Assembly: GCA_016782545.1 (NCBI GenBank)
Contig: JADHYG010000001.1
Span: 1 to 64,000, forward strand
Source of the DNA: Candidatus Microgenomates bacterium
Lineage (GTDB): Bacteria; Patescibacteria; Microgenomatia; JADHYG01
Length of the DNA stretch: 64,000 nucleotides
Reading direction: 5' to 3'
The notes under the pieces were generated by a model that made no database searches, was not told the DNA's origin, and saw only the letters and a program-made list of their open reading frames with translations. Positions 1 through 7,398 of the stretch are shown one piece after another. Position 1 is the stretch's first letter, and the number at the start of each line of letters is the position of its first letter. The position numbers and the translations under genes were made by a program.

Positions 1-275
1 TGGCTCTAATGTGGGAAGTGGTTAAGTCAAATATTCCACCAGGGGATAAGCTTGATCTAATTTTAAACTTTGATCAGGTTTTTGGTTTAAAACTTGCTGA
101 AGTAAAAACAGAAAAACACAAAATTCCAGCCGAGGTTAAAAAGTTAGTTGAAGAACGAGAAAAAGCCCGTCAAGAAGAAAAATGGCCAGAGGCCGATAAG
201 ATTAGAAAAAAGGTTAAAGAATTGGGTTTCATTATCGAAGACACGCCAGGGGGTGTGCGAATAAGGGAAAAATAA
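1..275 (+). CDS. cysS: Cysteinyl-tRNA synthetase, C-terminal part (cut by window edge)
   Basis: The reading frame is open from the left edge, so only about the last 90 residues are present. The tail holds the DALR-type anticodon-binding helices of class Ia CysRS, with a charged helix around EEREKARQEEKWPEADKIR and the usual closing motif of the type LGFIIEDTPGGVRIR. The enzyme charges tRNA-Cys in the cytoplasm. The catalytic HIGH and KMSKS parts lie outside the window. A hairpin follows directly after the stop and probably ends the transcript. The family call rests on the C-terminal signature only. Confidence 0.85.
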   Translation, partial: ALMWEVVKSNIPPGDKLDLILNFDQVFGLKLAEVKTEKHKIPAEVKKLVEEREKARQEEKWPEADKIRKKVKELGFIIEDTPGGVRIREK

Positions 276-279
276 AGAC

Positions 280-315
280 GGACAAAACTGCACGCGATCG
301 CCTGTCATTTTGTCC
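280..315. terminator. Hairpin with GCGATCGC in the loop, after cysS
   Basis: GGACAAAA (280-287) pairs with TTTTGTCC (308-315); the loop contains the palindrome GCGATCGC (294-301). It lies five bases after the cysS stop, so a termination or 3'-end role is likely. It belongs to a window-wide class of hairpins that carry a palindromic core. Confidence 0.5.
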
Positions 316-345
316 ATATCCTGTAGTTATGAGATTGTTGAACAA

Positions 346-495
346 CATTTCAAATTGTCATCCTGAACTTGCCCGCCCGCCATAGGCTGCGCCCGCCCGC
401 CATGACTTCGTCAAGGCGAAGTCGGGCAGGCCATCAGGCGCTGGCAGGTGGGATTCAGGATTTATATAGATTCCAGGTCAAGCCTGGAATGACAA
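346..495. repeat. Composite palindromic repeat of the GTCATYC type
   Basis: The segment starts with TGTCATCCTGAACTTG and ends with GGAATGACAAG. It contains two inner hairpins (ATCCTGAA with TTCAGGAT, and ATTCCAGG with CCTGGAAT). GC-rich CCCGCC/GGCGGG palindromes occupy 363-450. Related elements lie at 42150-42210 and 48640-48706. No ORF is supported between cysS and the next gene. Confidence 0.6.
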
Positions 496-529
496 GAATA
501 TTCAAGTTATTCAGCAATGTTCTAATGTC

Positions 530-1033
530 ATGCTTGATTTAATTTTCATTCTTCTTATTTTCTTTTTGATCCTTTCCTTTTTTACTGGTGCGCCGTATAT
601 TGTGATGAGGAAAAAAGAAGCAAAAAAGATGACGGAGTTGGCAAAAATCAAAAAAGGGGAAAGGGTTTATGATTTGGGTTCTGGTGATGGGAGATTGGTG
701 ATTATGGCCGCCAAAAAAGGCGCAAGAGCAATTGGTTATGAAATCAATCCCTTTTTAGTTTTGATTTCATGGGTGAGGATTTTGCTTGCTAGGGTGAGAA
801 AAAATGCTCAAATAAAATGGCGGAATTTTTGGGGACAGGATATCAGCGATGCAGATGTGGTTCTTTTATATTTAATCACCCAGCATATGGAGAGGATGGA
901 GAAAAAGCTTTTGAAAGAGCTCAAACCCGGCGCTCGGGTCATTTCTTACACCTTTAAATTTCCCAATTGGCCGCATTCTTTTTATGACAAAGAAAATAGG
1001 CTGTATGTGTATGAGAAGAAGATAGGGAATTGA
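530..1033 (+). CDS. Membrane-anchored class I SAM-dependent methyltransferase
   Basis: The 167-residue protein has one hydrophobic segment (about residues 3-25) followed by a compact Rossmann-type methyltransferase core. Motif I is DLGSGDGR (about 48-55) and the acidic end of beta-2 is in GYEINPF. The arrangement of one membrane helix plus a short methyltransferase resembles the FAM173/ATPSCKMT-like lysine methyltransferase group, but the substrate cannot be read from sequence. It stands alone between a repeat-rich gap and a secreted glycosidase gene. The methyltransferase fold is secure; the target is unknown. Confidence 0.75.
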   Translation: MLDLIFILLIFFLILSFFTGAPYIVMRKKEAKKMTELAKIKKGERVYDLGSGDGRLVIMAAKKGARAIGYEINPFLVLISWVRILLARVRKNAQIKWRNFWGQDISDADVVLLYLITQHMERMEKKLLKELKPGARVISYTFKFPNWPHSFYDKENRLYVYEKKIGN

Positions 1034-1113
1034 AACCCGCCATTCTAACTCTAGCACAAAGACAAGTGATCGTTCACCTCTGTGTTGTTTGTTTTCAGTA
1101 TTTTAATCAGGCG

Positions 1114-1128
1114 TGATATAATTAGGAC
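1114..1128 (+). promoter_or_regulatory. Extended -10 promoter, leaderless start
   Basis: TGATATAAT (1114-1122) is an extended -10 box and the ATG follows after six bases, so transcription would begin at or next to the start codon. An almost identical arrangement occurs before the IS transposase at 7384-7401. Confidence 0.6.
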
Positions 1129-2553
1129 ATGGTAAAAAAGGTTATATCTACTTTATTAATTGTCATTTTGGCTTGTTTTGCTGCGTCAATAAAAACTTTT
1201 GCTTCTTTTGAAAAAATTAATTATCAAAACAACAAATTTGGTATTCATTTGGCCGTGCCTGGTAATGAGGACTTGGAAGACGCGGCTGATTTGGTTAATT
1301 CTTCAGGCGGCGACTGGGGTTATGTCACTCTGGTGATGGAAGAAGGGGATCGGAATAAAGATAAATGGCAGGGAGTTTTTGATTTATGCCGCCAATTGCA
1401 CTTGATTCCCATTATTCGGTTGGCTACTTCAGCAGAGGGCGAAAATTGGCGCAGGCCGAGAATTGAACAAGCTAAAGAATGGGCTGAGTTTTTAGATTCT
1501 TTGAATTGGGTGATTAAAAACCGCTACCTTGTTTTGTTTAATGAGCCTAATCACGGTCAAGAGTGGGGCGGCCAAGCCGATCCTCAAGACTATGCCTTAA
1601 TTGCTTTTGAGTTTGCTAAAATTTTAAAAGAAACTAATGCTGATTTTTTTGTGATGCTGGCTGGATTTGATGCCGCCGCCCCGCAAAAACCGCCTCTTTA
1701 TTTTGACGAAAAAATATTTTTACAAATAGTTCTGGTTAATAAACCGCAAATATTTGAATATATAGATGGTTGGAGTTCTCATTCTTATCCTAATCATGGT
1801 TATGTGGGTTCGCCAACCGGCTCTGGCCGCAATTCAATAAAAACTTATCTTTGGGAGCTGGATCTTTTAAAATCTTTGGGTGTTCAAAAAGATCTGCCGG
1901 TCTTTATTACTGAAACCGGTTGGCCTCATGCGGAAGGTTTAAATGAGGAGAGAAGTTATTTTTCTGCCGAAGCAGCGACAAAAAACTTTCAAACCTATTT
2001 TGAGCAGTTAATCAATGATGAGCAGGTGATAGCGATTACTCCTTTTATTTTAAATTATCAGGGTGATCTTTTTGATCATTTTTCCTGGCGCAAACCCGGT
2101 GAGCCAAAAGAATTTTATCCTCAACACGGTCAGGTTTTGGGTATCAGTAAAACCAAAGGCGAGCCCGAGCAGGAGCAAAAATTAGTGATTGTTTCTCAAT
2201 TGCCAGAAAAATTAATTGCCAATTCAAAAAACAAAGTTAAAATTGAGATTTTAAATGAAGGTCAGGGAATTTGGGCTTGGCGAGATGGTTATTATTTAGA
2301 ATTGGTGGGTGAGACAAAAGACAAAGTCAAATATTCTTTTGATGTTTTTGATGAGGTAATGCCTTTTAAAAAACAAACAATTTTCGCCAATATTGAAGTG
2401 GGTGAGGAAAAAGAAGGCTTAGAACTTTTTTTGGCAATAGTTAAAGATGATAAAGTAGTTACCAACCAAATTGACTGGCCTTTTAAAACCGTTTCTCAGT
2501 GGAGTTTTAATGGAATTATAATTCGGGTTAGAAATTTGTTGGGAAAATTTTAA
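1129..2553 (+). CDS. Secreted clan GH-A glycoside hydrolase-like protein
   Basis: The 474-residue protein starts with a signal peptide (hydrophobic stretch about 5-25), so it acts outside the membrane. A TIM-barrel-like domain follows. It carries the two glutamates expected of clan GH-A retaining glycosidases: acid/base Glu139 in LVLFNEPNHG and nucleophile Glu262 in VFITETGWPH. Residues about 355-460 look like an added beta-sandwich domain (KVKIEILNEGQGIW and so on). The start has a leaderless promoter. It may cut a beta-linked glycan; the exact family (GH5- or GH39-like) and substrate are not resolved. Confidence 0.75.
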   Translation: MVKKVISTLLIVILACFAASIKTFASFEKINYQNNKFGIHLAVPGNEDLEDAADLVNSSGGDWGYVTLVMEEGDRNKDKWQGVFDLCRQLHLIPIIRLATSAEGENWRRPRIEQAKEWAEFLDSLNWVIKNRYLVLFNEPNHGQEWGGQADPQDYALIAFEFAKILKETNADFFVMLAGFDAAAPQKPPLYFDEKIFLQIVLVNKPQIFEYIDGWSSHSYPNHGYVGSPTGSGRNSIKTYLWELDLLKSLGVQKDLPVFITETGWPHAEGLNEERSYFSAEAATKNFQTYFEQLINDEQVIAITPFILNYQGDLFDHFSWRKPGEPKEFYPQHGQVLGISKTKGEPEQEQKLVIVSQLPEKLIANSKNKVKIEILNEGQGIWAWRDGYYLELVGETKDKVKYSFDVFDEVMPFKKQTIFANIEVGEEKEGLELFLAIVKDDKVVTNQIDWPFKTVSQWSFNGIIIRVRNLLGKF

Positions 2554-2566
2554 TATTTTAAAATAG

Positions 2567-2616
2567 TTTAGCCACACGTTTTCATCCACGGCCGTGGACA
2601 GAAACGTGTGGCTAAA
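2567..2616. repeat. Hairpin with core CCACGGCCGTGG, copy 1
   Basis: TTTAGCCACACGTTT (2567-2581) pairs with AAACGTGTGGCTAAA (2602-2616). The loop holds the perfect palindrome CCACGGCCGTGG (2586-2597). A near-identical copy lies at 9047-9094. It sits between two genes on the same strand, so it may act as a terminator, but the recurrence suggests a repeat family. Confidence 0.75.
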
Positions 2617-2627
2617 ACAAAGATATT

Positions 2628-3164
2628 ATGAGTAAAGTAACAACAGATTATCTATTACTAATTAATAAAATTGAGCCAATGGATGAAAAAGAGAAGAAAG
2701 ATAAAGAGTTGATTCTTGACTGGCTTGAGTCTGGTGAGTCAATTTATAGAGAAGAAAATCCTCAAGCCCATCTTTGCGCTTATTTTCCTGTGGTTAATCT
2801 TCAAAAAACTCAGATGTTTTTGGTCCATCATCGAAAATCAGGTCTTTGGCTTCCTAATGGTGGTCATGTGGATAAAGGGGAAAGTCTTGAAGAAACGGTT
2901 ATTCGTGAACTTAAGGAAGAGCTGGATATTTCTTGGAAAAAAGCTTTAAAACCTTTTTTTGTCAGCAGAATTACAACTAAAGGCAAAGATGCCGGCCACA
3001 TTCATAATGATATTTGGTTTTTGGTTGAGATTGATGAAAGGACAAGTCTTAATTCTGATAAAAGGGAATTTCACGACTGGGGTTGGTTTGGGTTGAATCA
3101 GGCTGCTTTTAAATCTTCAGAGCCTAATATTATAAGAGCAATTAAAAAGATTAAGCAGTTTTAA
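2628..3164 (+). CDS. Nudix hydrolase
   Basis: The 178-residue protein contains a Nudix box, GGHVDKGESLEETVIRELKEEL (about residues 77-98). It fits the GX5EX7REUXEEXGU pattern except that Asp replaces the late Gly. These metal-dependent enzymes cut nucleoside diphosphates linked to another group, such as damaged nucleotides or NDP-sugars. An extra N-terminal helix region of about 40 residues precedes the fold. The gene opens a stretch of accessory enzymes bracketed by matching hairpins at 2567 and 9047. The substrate is unknown. Confidence 0.88.
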   Translation: MSKVTTDYLLLINKIEPMDEKEKKDKELILDWLESGESIYREENPQAHLCAYFPVVNLQKTQMFLVHHRKSGLWLPNGGHVDKGESLEETVIRELKEELDISWKKALKPFFVSRITTKGKDAGHIHNDIWFLVEIDERTSLNSDKREFHDWGWFGLNQAAFKSSEPNIIRAIKKIKQF

Positions 3165-3176
3165 TCTAATTTTATC

Positions 3177-3210
3177 TACCAAATTTTTCGCAATAGCGGA
3201 AAATTTGGTA
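3177..3210. repeat. Hairpin TACCAAATTTT / AAAATTTGGTA
   Basis: An 11-bp perfect stem encloses the loop TCGCAATAGCGG. A matching hairpin (4329-4360, loop CACGCAAAAGCGG) lies on the other side of the next two genes. Confidence 0.7.
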
Positions 3211-3258
3211 AAGTAACAATCAATTAATAAAGGAAGAATTTTGTGTTAAAATTAAAAA

Positions 3259-3708
3259 ATGAAAATAGTATCTTTTAATGAAAAATATTTGGCGGAAATG
3301 GCTAGGCTTTATATTGACGAATATTCAGTGTCGGGTTATGAATGGGATTTAAAGACGACTAAAGAGTATTTATGGCGAAATGTTAAAGAGTTTCCTGAAT
3401 ATTGCTTTGCCGCTGTTGATGAAAAAGAAAATTGTTTAGGAGCGATTTTTTGCAGAATCAACCCTTATTATACAGGAACAATGTTGTTTGTTGACGCACT
3501 TCAAGTAAAAAAAGAATGTCGTGAACAAGGTGTTGGCAGGGCTCTGTTAAAAAAAGTAATTGAGAAAGCAAAACAGGAAGGGATTCTCGGAATTCATTTC
3601 TTAGCAAGTGATAGAAAAGATTTTCCTAAAAGCTGGTATGAGAAAATAAGTTTTAAGAAAAGCGGCTGGGTAGAATATGAAGCTTTTATGAAAGATTTAA
3701 AAATATAA
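3259..3708 (+). CDS. GNAT-family N-acetyltransferase
   Basis: The 149-residue protein matches the single-domain GNAT fold. The acetyl-CoA pyrophosphate-binding loop is in VKKECREQGVGRALLKKV (about residues 87-104), following the V-shaped strand FVDALQV. A Trp-Tyr pair in SWYEKISFKKSG matches the C-terminal GNAT motif. The stop overlaps the ATG of the next gene by one base, so the two are co-transcribed. Both lie between a matched pair of hairpins (3177 and 4329). The acetyl acceptor is unknown. Confidence 0.85.
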   Translation: MKIVSFNEKYLAEMARLYIDEYSVSGYEWDLKTTKEYLWRNVKEFPEYCFAAVDEKENCLGAIFCRINPYYTGTMLFVDALQVKKECREQGVGRALLKKVIEKAKQEGILGIHFLASDRKDFPKSWYEKISFKKSGWVEYEAFMKDLKI

Positions 3709-4178
3709 TGAAATATCAGATTGATCAATCGGGGAAGGTTGAGGACACGAATAGGCTAACGGTTGTTGCTTTTGCTAATGGGAAAACAAGATCGTTGAAA
3801 ATCAGTGGTGTTGAAAAACAAAGGCTGGTCAAATCAATGCGGGCTTTAGATTATCCTCGGAAAGTCTTTATCTACAAAATTTTTGCTGGGCTTGTTTTTA
3901 TTTTATTAAAAGGTCAAAGAATAAGAGAAGTTGTTATTGATAAAGAATATCCAGGTCATGAGCCATTAATTAAAGATCTTATTTTGAATTTATTTATTCG
4001 AACAAAAGGACAGGCGCCAAAAATCAGTTTTAGTCAAATTGGAAGAGAAAGTCGGGCGCATAAGATTGCTCTTGAAGTATTTCGAGGGAAAAGAAAGCCT
4101 GATATAATTGTTAAAGCTGATCAGATTTTTAGACTATTTTATCAAACAAAAAAAGGCTGGAGCTCTCACTCTGGGTGA
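3708..4178 (+). CDS. Hypothetical protein, 156 aa
   Basis: I do not recognise the family. The protein is basic, soluble apart from one short hydrophobic stretch (about 55-67, AGLVFILLKG), and mixed alpha/beta in appearance. It begins inside the stop of the GNAT gene (ATG shares one base with TAA), so the two are translationally coupled. A short TCTCACTCTGGGTGAGA hairpin overlaps the stop codon. A role linked to the acetyltransferase is inferred from position only. Confidence 0.65.
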   Translation: MKYQIDQSGKVEDTNRLTVVAFANGKTRSLKISGVEKQRLVKSMRALDYPRKVFIYKIFAGLVFILLKGQRIREVVIDKEYPGHEPLIKDLILNLFIRTKGQAPKISFSQIGRESRAHKIALEVFRGKRKPDIIVKADQIFRLFYQTKKGWSSHSG

Positions 4179-4225
4179 GATAGTCCTTGGCTCAGACCGC
4201 CAATGACGGACGGTGGTCACCAAGG
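4164..4225 (+). terminator. Two hairpins after the GNAT operon
   Basis: TCTCACTCTGGGTGAGA (4164-4180) is a short hairpin over the stop codon. It is followed by CCTTGG (4184-4189) pairing with CCAAGG (4220-4225), with an inner GACCGCC/GGTGGTC stem. No uridine run follows, so the termination role is inferred. Confidence 0.4.
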
Positions 4226-4328
4226 CATCCAACCAATAGCAGAATATCATAAAATGGTTTTTTTGTCAACAAAATGGACTTCTCAAGAGTTAAAGATAAA
4301 AAAGACCTTATAATAGACTTTATAGTTT

Positions 4329-4360
4329 TCCAAATTTCACGCAAAAGCGGAAAATTTGGA
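4329..4360. repeat. Hairpin TCCAAATTT / AAATTTGGA, partner of 3177
   Basis: The stem and the loop core (CGCAAAAGCGG) match the hairpin at 3177-3210 (CGCAATAGCGG). The rest of 4226-4419 is AT-rich and I see no gene in it. Confidence 0.65.
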
Positions 4361-4419
4361 GGTTGTAATTTAAATTTAGATATTTAGATTTTGGCAAATA
4401 ATTCTAAATAATTTTTAAT

Positions 4420-5271
4420 ATGACTTGGCAGGTTTTGATTTTAATCAGTGTTGTTTTGTATTCGGTGGCCACTTTGCTGCAGAGGGTGCTTTTAAAAGAA
4501 GAAACAAGCGACTCCACGACCTATTTAGTCTTTTTCCAGGTTTCCACGGGATTAATGCTTGGAGTATTTGGTTTGCTTTTTGGAAAATTGTCTTTTCCTG
4601 ATATTAAGCCTTTACTGCCCAACATTCTTTTAATGATGACTCTTAATGGTATTGGCGCTATTTCTCAATTTAAAGCTTTAAAATATGTTGAAGCCTCAAG
4701 ATATGCGGTTATTTTTTCTGTTCGAGTTTTTGTTACTATTTTGGCTTCTAGTTTTCTTCTTAAAGAAGGTTTATTGGCCAAGCAATGGCTGGGAACGCTT
4801 TTAATTGTAGTTGGAGTGGTTTTGGTTAATATTCGATCGGCCAAGTTGTCTTTTTCCAAAAAAGAAGGCCTGGCTTTACTTTCAGCGGTTGTTTTTGGTT
4901 TAAGCAATACTAATGACCGGTTTTTACTAAAATCTTTTAAGGTTTACCCTTATATTTTTTTAGGCTATATCTTGCCTGCTTGTTTTGTTGTGATGCTTAA
5001 TCCTTACACAATTAGAAAAATGAAAGTATTTTTAAAATGGCAATTGCTTAAGAAATTATTATTATTTTCTATTCTTTTTGTGATTTCGGGTTTAGCCTTT
5101 TTTTCTGCTCTCCAATTGGTAGACAATTCATCAAAAGTGATTGTTATTAATTTAACACCTGTTATTCTGACTGTTTTATTGGCAGCCGTGTTTTTAAAAG
5201 AACGAGATAATTTGCTGGAAAAAATTCTCGGCGCGGTTTTGAGTTTTATTGGCTTGCTTTTGGTGAGTTAG
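4420..5271 (+). CDS. EamA/DMT-family transporter
   Basis: The 283-residue protein has about ten hydrophobic segments in two repeated halves of five, as in drug/metabolite transporters. Typical motifs are the glycine-rich end of helix 5 before a charged loop (LLIVVGVVLVNIRSAK) and the second-half match ending LSFIGLLLVS. It sits in the cytoplasmic membrane and probably exports a small metabolite. Five bases separate it from the epimerase gene downstream, suggesting one operon. A second transporter of this type lies at 24475-25374. Confidence 0.88.
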   Translation: MTWQVLILISVVLYSVATLLQRVLLKEETSDSTTYLVFFQVSTGLMLGVFGLLFGKLSFPDIKPLLPNILLMMTLNGIGAISQFKALKYVEASRYAVIFSVRVFVTILASSFLLKEGLLAKQWLGTLLIVVGVVLVNIRSAKLSFSKKEGLALLSAVVFGLSNTNDRFLLKSFKVYPYIFLGYILPACFVVMLNPYTIRKMKVFLKWQLLKKLLLFSILFVISGLAFFSALQLVDNSSKVIVINLTPVILTVLLAAVFLKERDNLLEKILGAVLSFIGLLLVS

Positions 5272-5275
5272 AAAT

Positions 5276-6010
5276 ATGAAAATTCTTATTACCGGAGACA
5301 AGGGTTATTTAGGAAAAGAATTTGTTGAAAGACATGGAAAAGATTATAAAATTGTTGGTTTTGATTTGGTGGATGGAGATGACCTACTTGATTATGAAAA
5401 GTTAATTAAAAAGATGAAAGGCTGTAGTCAAGTTGTTCATTTGGCGGCGATTCCCGCGCCGGTCGAAGGCAAATCTTTTAAAGAATATTTTGATAATAAT
5501 GTCAGAGGGACTTTTAATATTACTCGGGCCGCTTACAACAACCGCTTAAAAAGAATTATTTATGCTAGTTCAACCACTTATTATGGTATAGAGAAGGGTA
5601 TTCCTTTCCAAACGCCAATTAAAGAAGATCAAAAAGTTGTTTCCCAATATATTAAAGCTAATCAGCTTTCCTGTCGAGCAATAGACCTGTCTTATCACGT
5701 TAGTAAAGTCATGGCTGAACAAGTTATGGCTTGGTATGGCTTAAATAAAAAAATTGAGACCGCTGTTTTAAGATTTGGGCCGATTAACAAGGTTTTTTTA
5801 GGAACGAGTATCAGTATTAATAATGCTTGTCAAGCGATTAAGTTAGCGTTAGATTATCAGAGTAAATTATGGCATGAAGCTTTTAGTATTGTTGATGATT
5901 TAGAGCATATTAGCAATGCAAAAGCTAAAAAGATTTTAGGTTATAAGCCAGAAAAACCTAAATATTCAAAAGATCAAATCCATTCTTTGCTGGGTGAGAA
6001 AAAAGCTTAG
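5276..6010 (+). CDS. NAD(P)-dependent epimerase/dehydratase (short SDR)
   Basis: The protein has the extended-SDR nucleotide-binding start MKILITGDKGYLG (GxxGxxG) and VVHLAAIPAP after beta-4. The catalytic pair is YHVSK (YxxxK), with an upstream Ser/Thr cluster in YASSTTYYG. At 244 residues it is shorter than typical sugar epimerases (about 310), and the C-terminal substrate domain is cut down. The final part (AKKILGYKPEKPKYS) matches the usual family ending, so an internal shortening is more likely than truncation. It probably acts on a nucleotide sugar. Confidence 0.82.
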   Translation: MKILITGDKGYLGKEFVERHGKDYKIVGFDLVDGDDLLDYEKLIKKMKGCSQVVHLAAIPAPVEGKSFKEYFDNNVRGTFNITRAAYNNRLKRIIYASSTTYYGIEKGIPFQTPIKEDQKVVSQYIKANQLSCRAIDLSYHVSKVMAEQVMAWYGLNKKIETAVLRFGPINKVFLGTSISINNACQAIKLALDYQSKLWHEAFSIVDDLEHISNAKAKKILGYKPEKPKYSKDQIHSLLGEKKA

Positions 6011-6014
6011 TTGG

Positions 6015-6054
6015 CCTCACGTCTGAGGTCCCGATCGGGCTATCCAGCGTGAGG
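6015..6054. repeat. Hairpin CCTCACG / CGTGAGG with core CCCGATCGGG
   Basis: The stem is 6015-6021 with 6048-6054, and the palindromic core is at 6030-6039. It follows the epimerase stop directly and may act as its terminator. No second copy was found in the window. Confidence 0.6.
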
Positions 6055-6100
6055 TGAGTCAAACGGAAGCTAGAACAGTATAAATTGGTTAGATAAAAAA

Positions 6101-6347
6101 GTGCAAAAAGAATGTCTTCAGCTTATTTACGGCTCAACACCTTGTTTTGGAGAGGTTCAAGAGACAGAGTGTTCGCTTGATTTTTGCCCGACATCCAAAT
6201 ATTTAAGCCAAAAACCTGATGTAGATCCGTGGGGATGTGCTTCATAGTCATTGTGTGATGTGTGATAAATATGGTCAGCAAACAGATTTCGAAGAAGGAA
6301 AGGGTGAATTTATCGACTTCATTGCGCACTTGAGCAGAAAAATATGA
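6101..6347 (+). pseudogene. Cys-rich short ORF broken by a frameshift
   Basis: From GTG 6101 a 48-residue frame reads VQKECLQLIYGSTPCFGE and runs to a TAG at 6245. It contains five cysteines. The minus-one frame then continues from about 6243 with HSHCVMCDKYGQQTDFEE and ends at TGA 6347. The two parts look like one protein with a one-base shift. I do not recognise the family. It could also be two meaningless frames; the CxxC-like pairs are the main argument for coding. Confidence 0.3.
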
Positions 6348-6418
6348 AAATATTTGTTTCTTAGACTTTACATATTTATTAATTAAGCAAGTAGGGAGTA
6401 GTAGTAAAGAAACTATGG

Positions 6419-6464
6419 GACTATACGTTTAGATGCGACGATCGTTGTATGTTTGCGTATAGTC
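6419..6464. repeat. Hairpin GACTATACG / CGTATAGTC with core ACGATCGT
   Basis: A 9-bp perfect stem encloses a loop containing ACGATCGT. It lies directly before the Shine-Dalgarno (AAGGAGAA) of the GNAT gene. A related hairpin (CTATACG / CGTATGG, core GCGATCGC) follows the same gene at 6969-7016. Confidence 0.65.
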
Positions 6465-6483
6465 GTTAAGGAGAACTGTCAAG

Positions 6484-6957
6484 ATGACTGTGAGAATTCG
6501 TAAAGCAGAACTCAGAGATCTTCAAGATATTCTTCATTTGAATTATCTTCTTTTTCAAGAAGATTTTAAGCGTGATAAGACGCTTAATTTGAAATGGACA
6601 TATAGTAAGATCGGGCGGAGTTATTATAAAGAAAGAATAACGAAACATGATGGATATGCTTTAACTGCAGAACTTAACGGGGAAATTGTTGGTTATTTAG
6701 TCGGAGGTTTGCAAAAAAGAAAATTTTATCGTATTCGAGTTCAATACGCAGAACTTGAAAATATGTTTGTTTTACCTGAGTTTAGAAGGAGAAGGATTGG
6801 TGATAGGTTGGCTCAAAAGTTCTTTTCTTGGTGTAAAACGAAAAAGATTAACTATATTTCTGTGACTGCCTCTGCAAGTAATCAGTTAGGAATAAAATTT
6901 TATAAAAAAATTGGGTTTAAGGCATATCATTTGACATTAGAGAAGAAATTAAAATAA
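6484..6957 (+). CDS. GNAT-family N-acetyltransferase
   Basis: The 157-residue protein has the GNAT layout: N-terminal IRKAELRDLQDILHL, the strand ENMFVLPEF, then the acetyl-CoA loop RRRRIGDRLAQKFF (about residues 97-110) and NQLGIKFYKKIGFKA at the end. A good Shine-Dalgarno (AAGGAGAA) precedes the ATG. The gene stands alone between two related hairpins (6419 and 6969). Its substrate is unknown; RimI-like or small-molecule acetylation are both possible. Confidence 0.85.
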   Translation: MTVRIRKAELRDLQDILHLNYLLFQEDFKRDKTLNLKWTYSKIGRSYYKERITKHDGYALTAELNGEIVGYLVGGLQKRKFYRIRVQYAELENMFVLPEFRRRRIGDRLAQKFFSWCKTKKINYISVTASASNQLGIKFYKKIGFKAYHLTLEKKLK

Positions 6958-6968
6958 AAAGAACTTTT

Positions 6969-7016
6969 TAGCTATACGATTTGATAACGCGATCGCATCA
7001 TGAAAGCGTATGGCTA
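6969..7016. repeat. Hairpin TAGCTATACG / CGTATGGCTA with core GCGATCGC
   Basis: A 10-bp stem with a G-U pair encloses a loop carrying GCGATCGC (6989-6996). It is the partner of 6419-6464 on the far side of the GNAT gene. Confidence 0.65.
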
Positions 7017-7107
7017 ATAAGAGATTAAAGAAGAATGATTTCTAAAAAAATCTTTATTAAAAACCGATTTGGGGAAAAACTAGAGGCTTTGAAAGAATAT
7101 TCAGAAA

Positions 7108-7160
7108 GGCCAGTCAGAGGCTGGTCCGCCCCTGCCTGCCGGCAAGGCAGGTCTGGTGGA
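7108..7160. repeat. GC-rich palindromic repeat inside the hydrolase coding region
   Basis: CCAGTCAGAGGCTGG and CTGCCTGCCGGCAAGGCAG are two adjacent hairpins. They add residues RPVRGWSAPACRQGRSGG between strand residues without breaking the frame. The same palindrome type recurs between genes at 37640-37650 and 42160-42190. Confidence 0.7.
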
Positions 7161-7314
7161 AAATATCCTGCGGTTTTGATGGTGCCAGGGCTAGCCATGG
7201 ACTTGCATGAATGGGCAGGGAGTTTTGATGAAATTGCAGAAAAATTGGTCAAGGCTGGTTTTTTGGTTTTAAGATTTTCTTTTGCTGGTTGTGGGAAGTC
7301 GGAGGGTGACTTCA

Positions 7315-7322
7315 AAGAAATG
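7315..7322. repeat. Target site duplication, left copy
   Basis: AAGAAATG directly precedes the left end of the IS. The same eight bases follow the right end at 8437-8444. Eight bases is usual for IS256-type elements. Confidence 0.9.
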
Positions 7323-7383
7323 GGCATAATTGCCACTTTATGTGGGTAAAAACGTTAGATTAGGCTTTTGTATAGACCTAATC

Positions 7384-7398
7384 TGATATAATTTGGAC
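7384..7398 (+). promoter_or_regulatory. Extended -10 promoter of the transposase
   Basis: TGATATAAT (7384-7392) is followed six bases later by ATG 7399. The layout matches the promoter at 1114-1128 almost base for base. Confidence 0.55.

Larger units (their letters stand above)
6011..6483. other. Gene-poor stretch with two hairpins and a degenerate ORF
   Basis: No intact gene is visible. The stretch holds a hairpin with core CCCGATCGGG (6015-6054), a Cys-rich ORF split by a frameshift (6101-6347), and a hairpin with core ACGATCGT (6419-6464) close to the next start codon. Confidence 0.6.

Noticed and set aside
6123..6329. 68-residue minus-strand ORF
   Set aside because: No ribosome site, and the plus strand has the more protein-like Cys-containing frames over the same bases.
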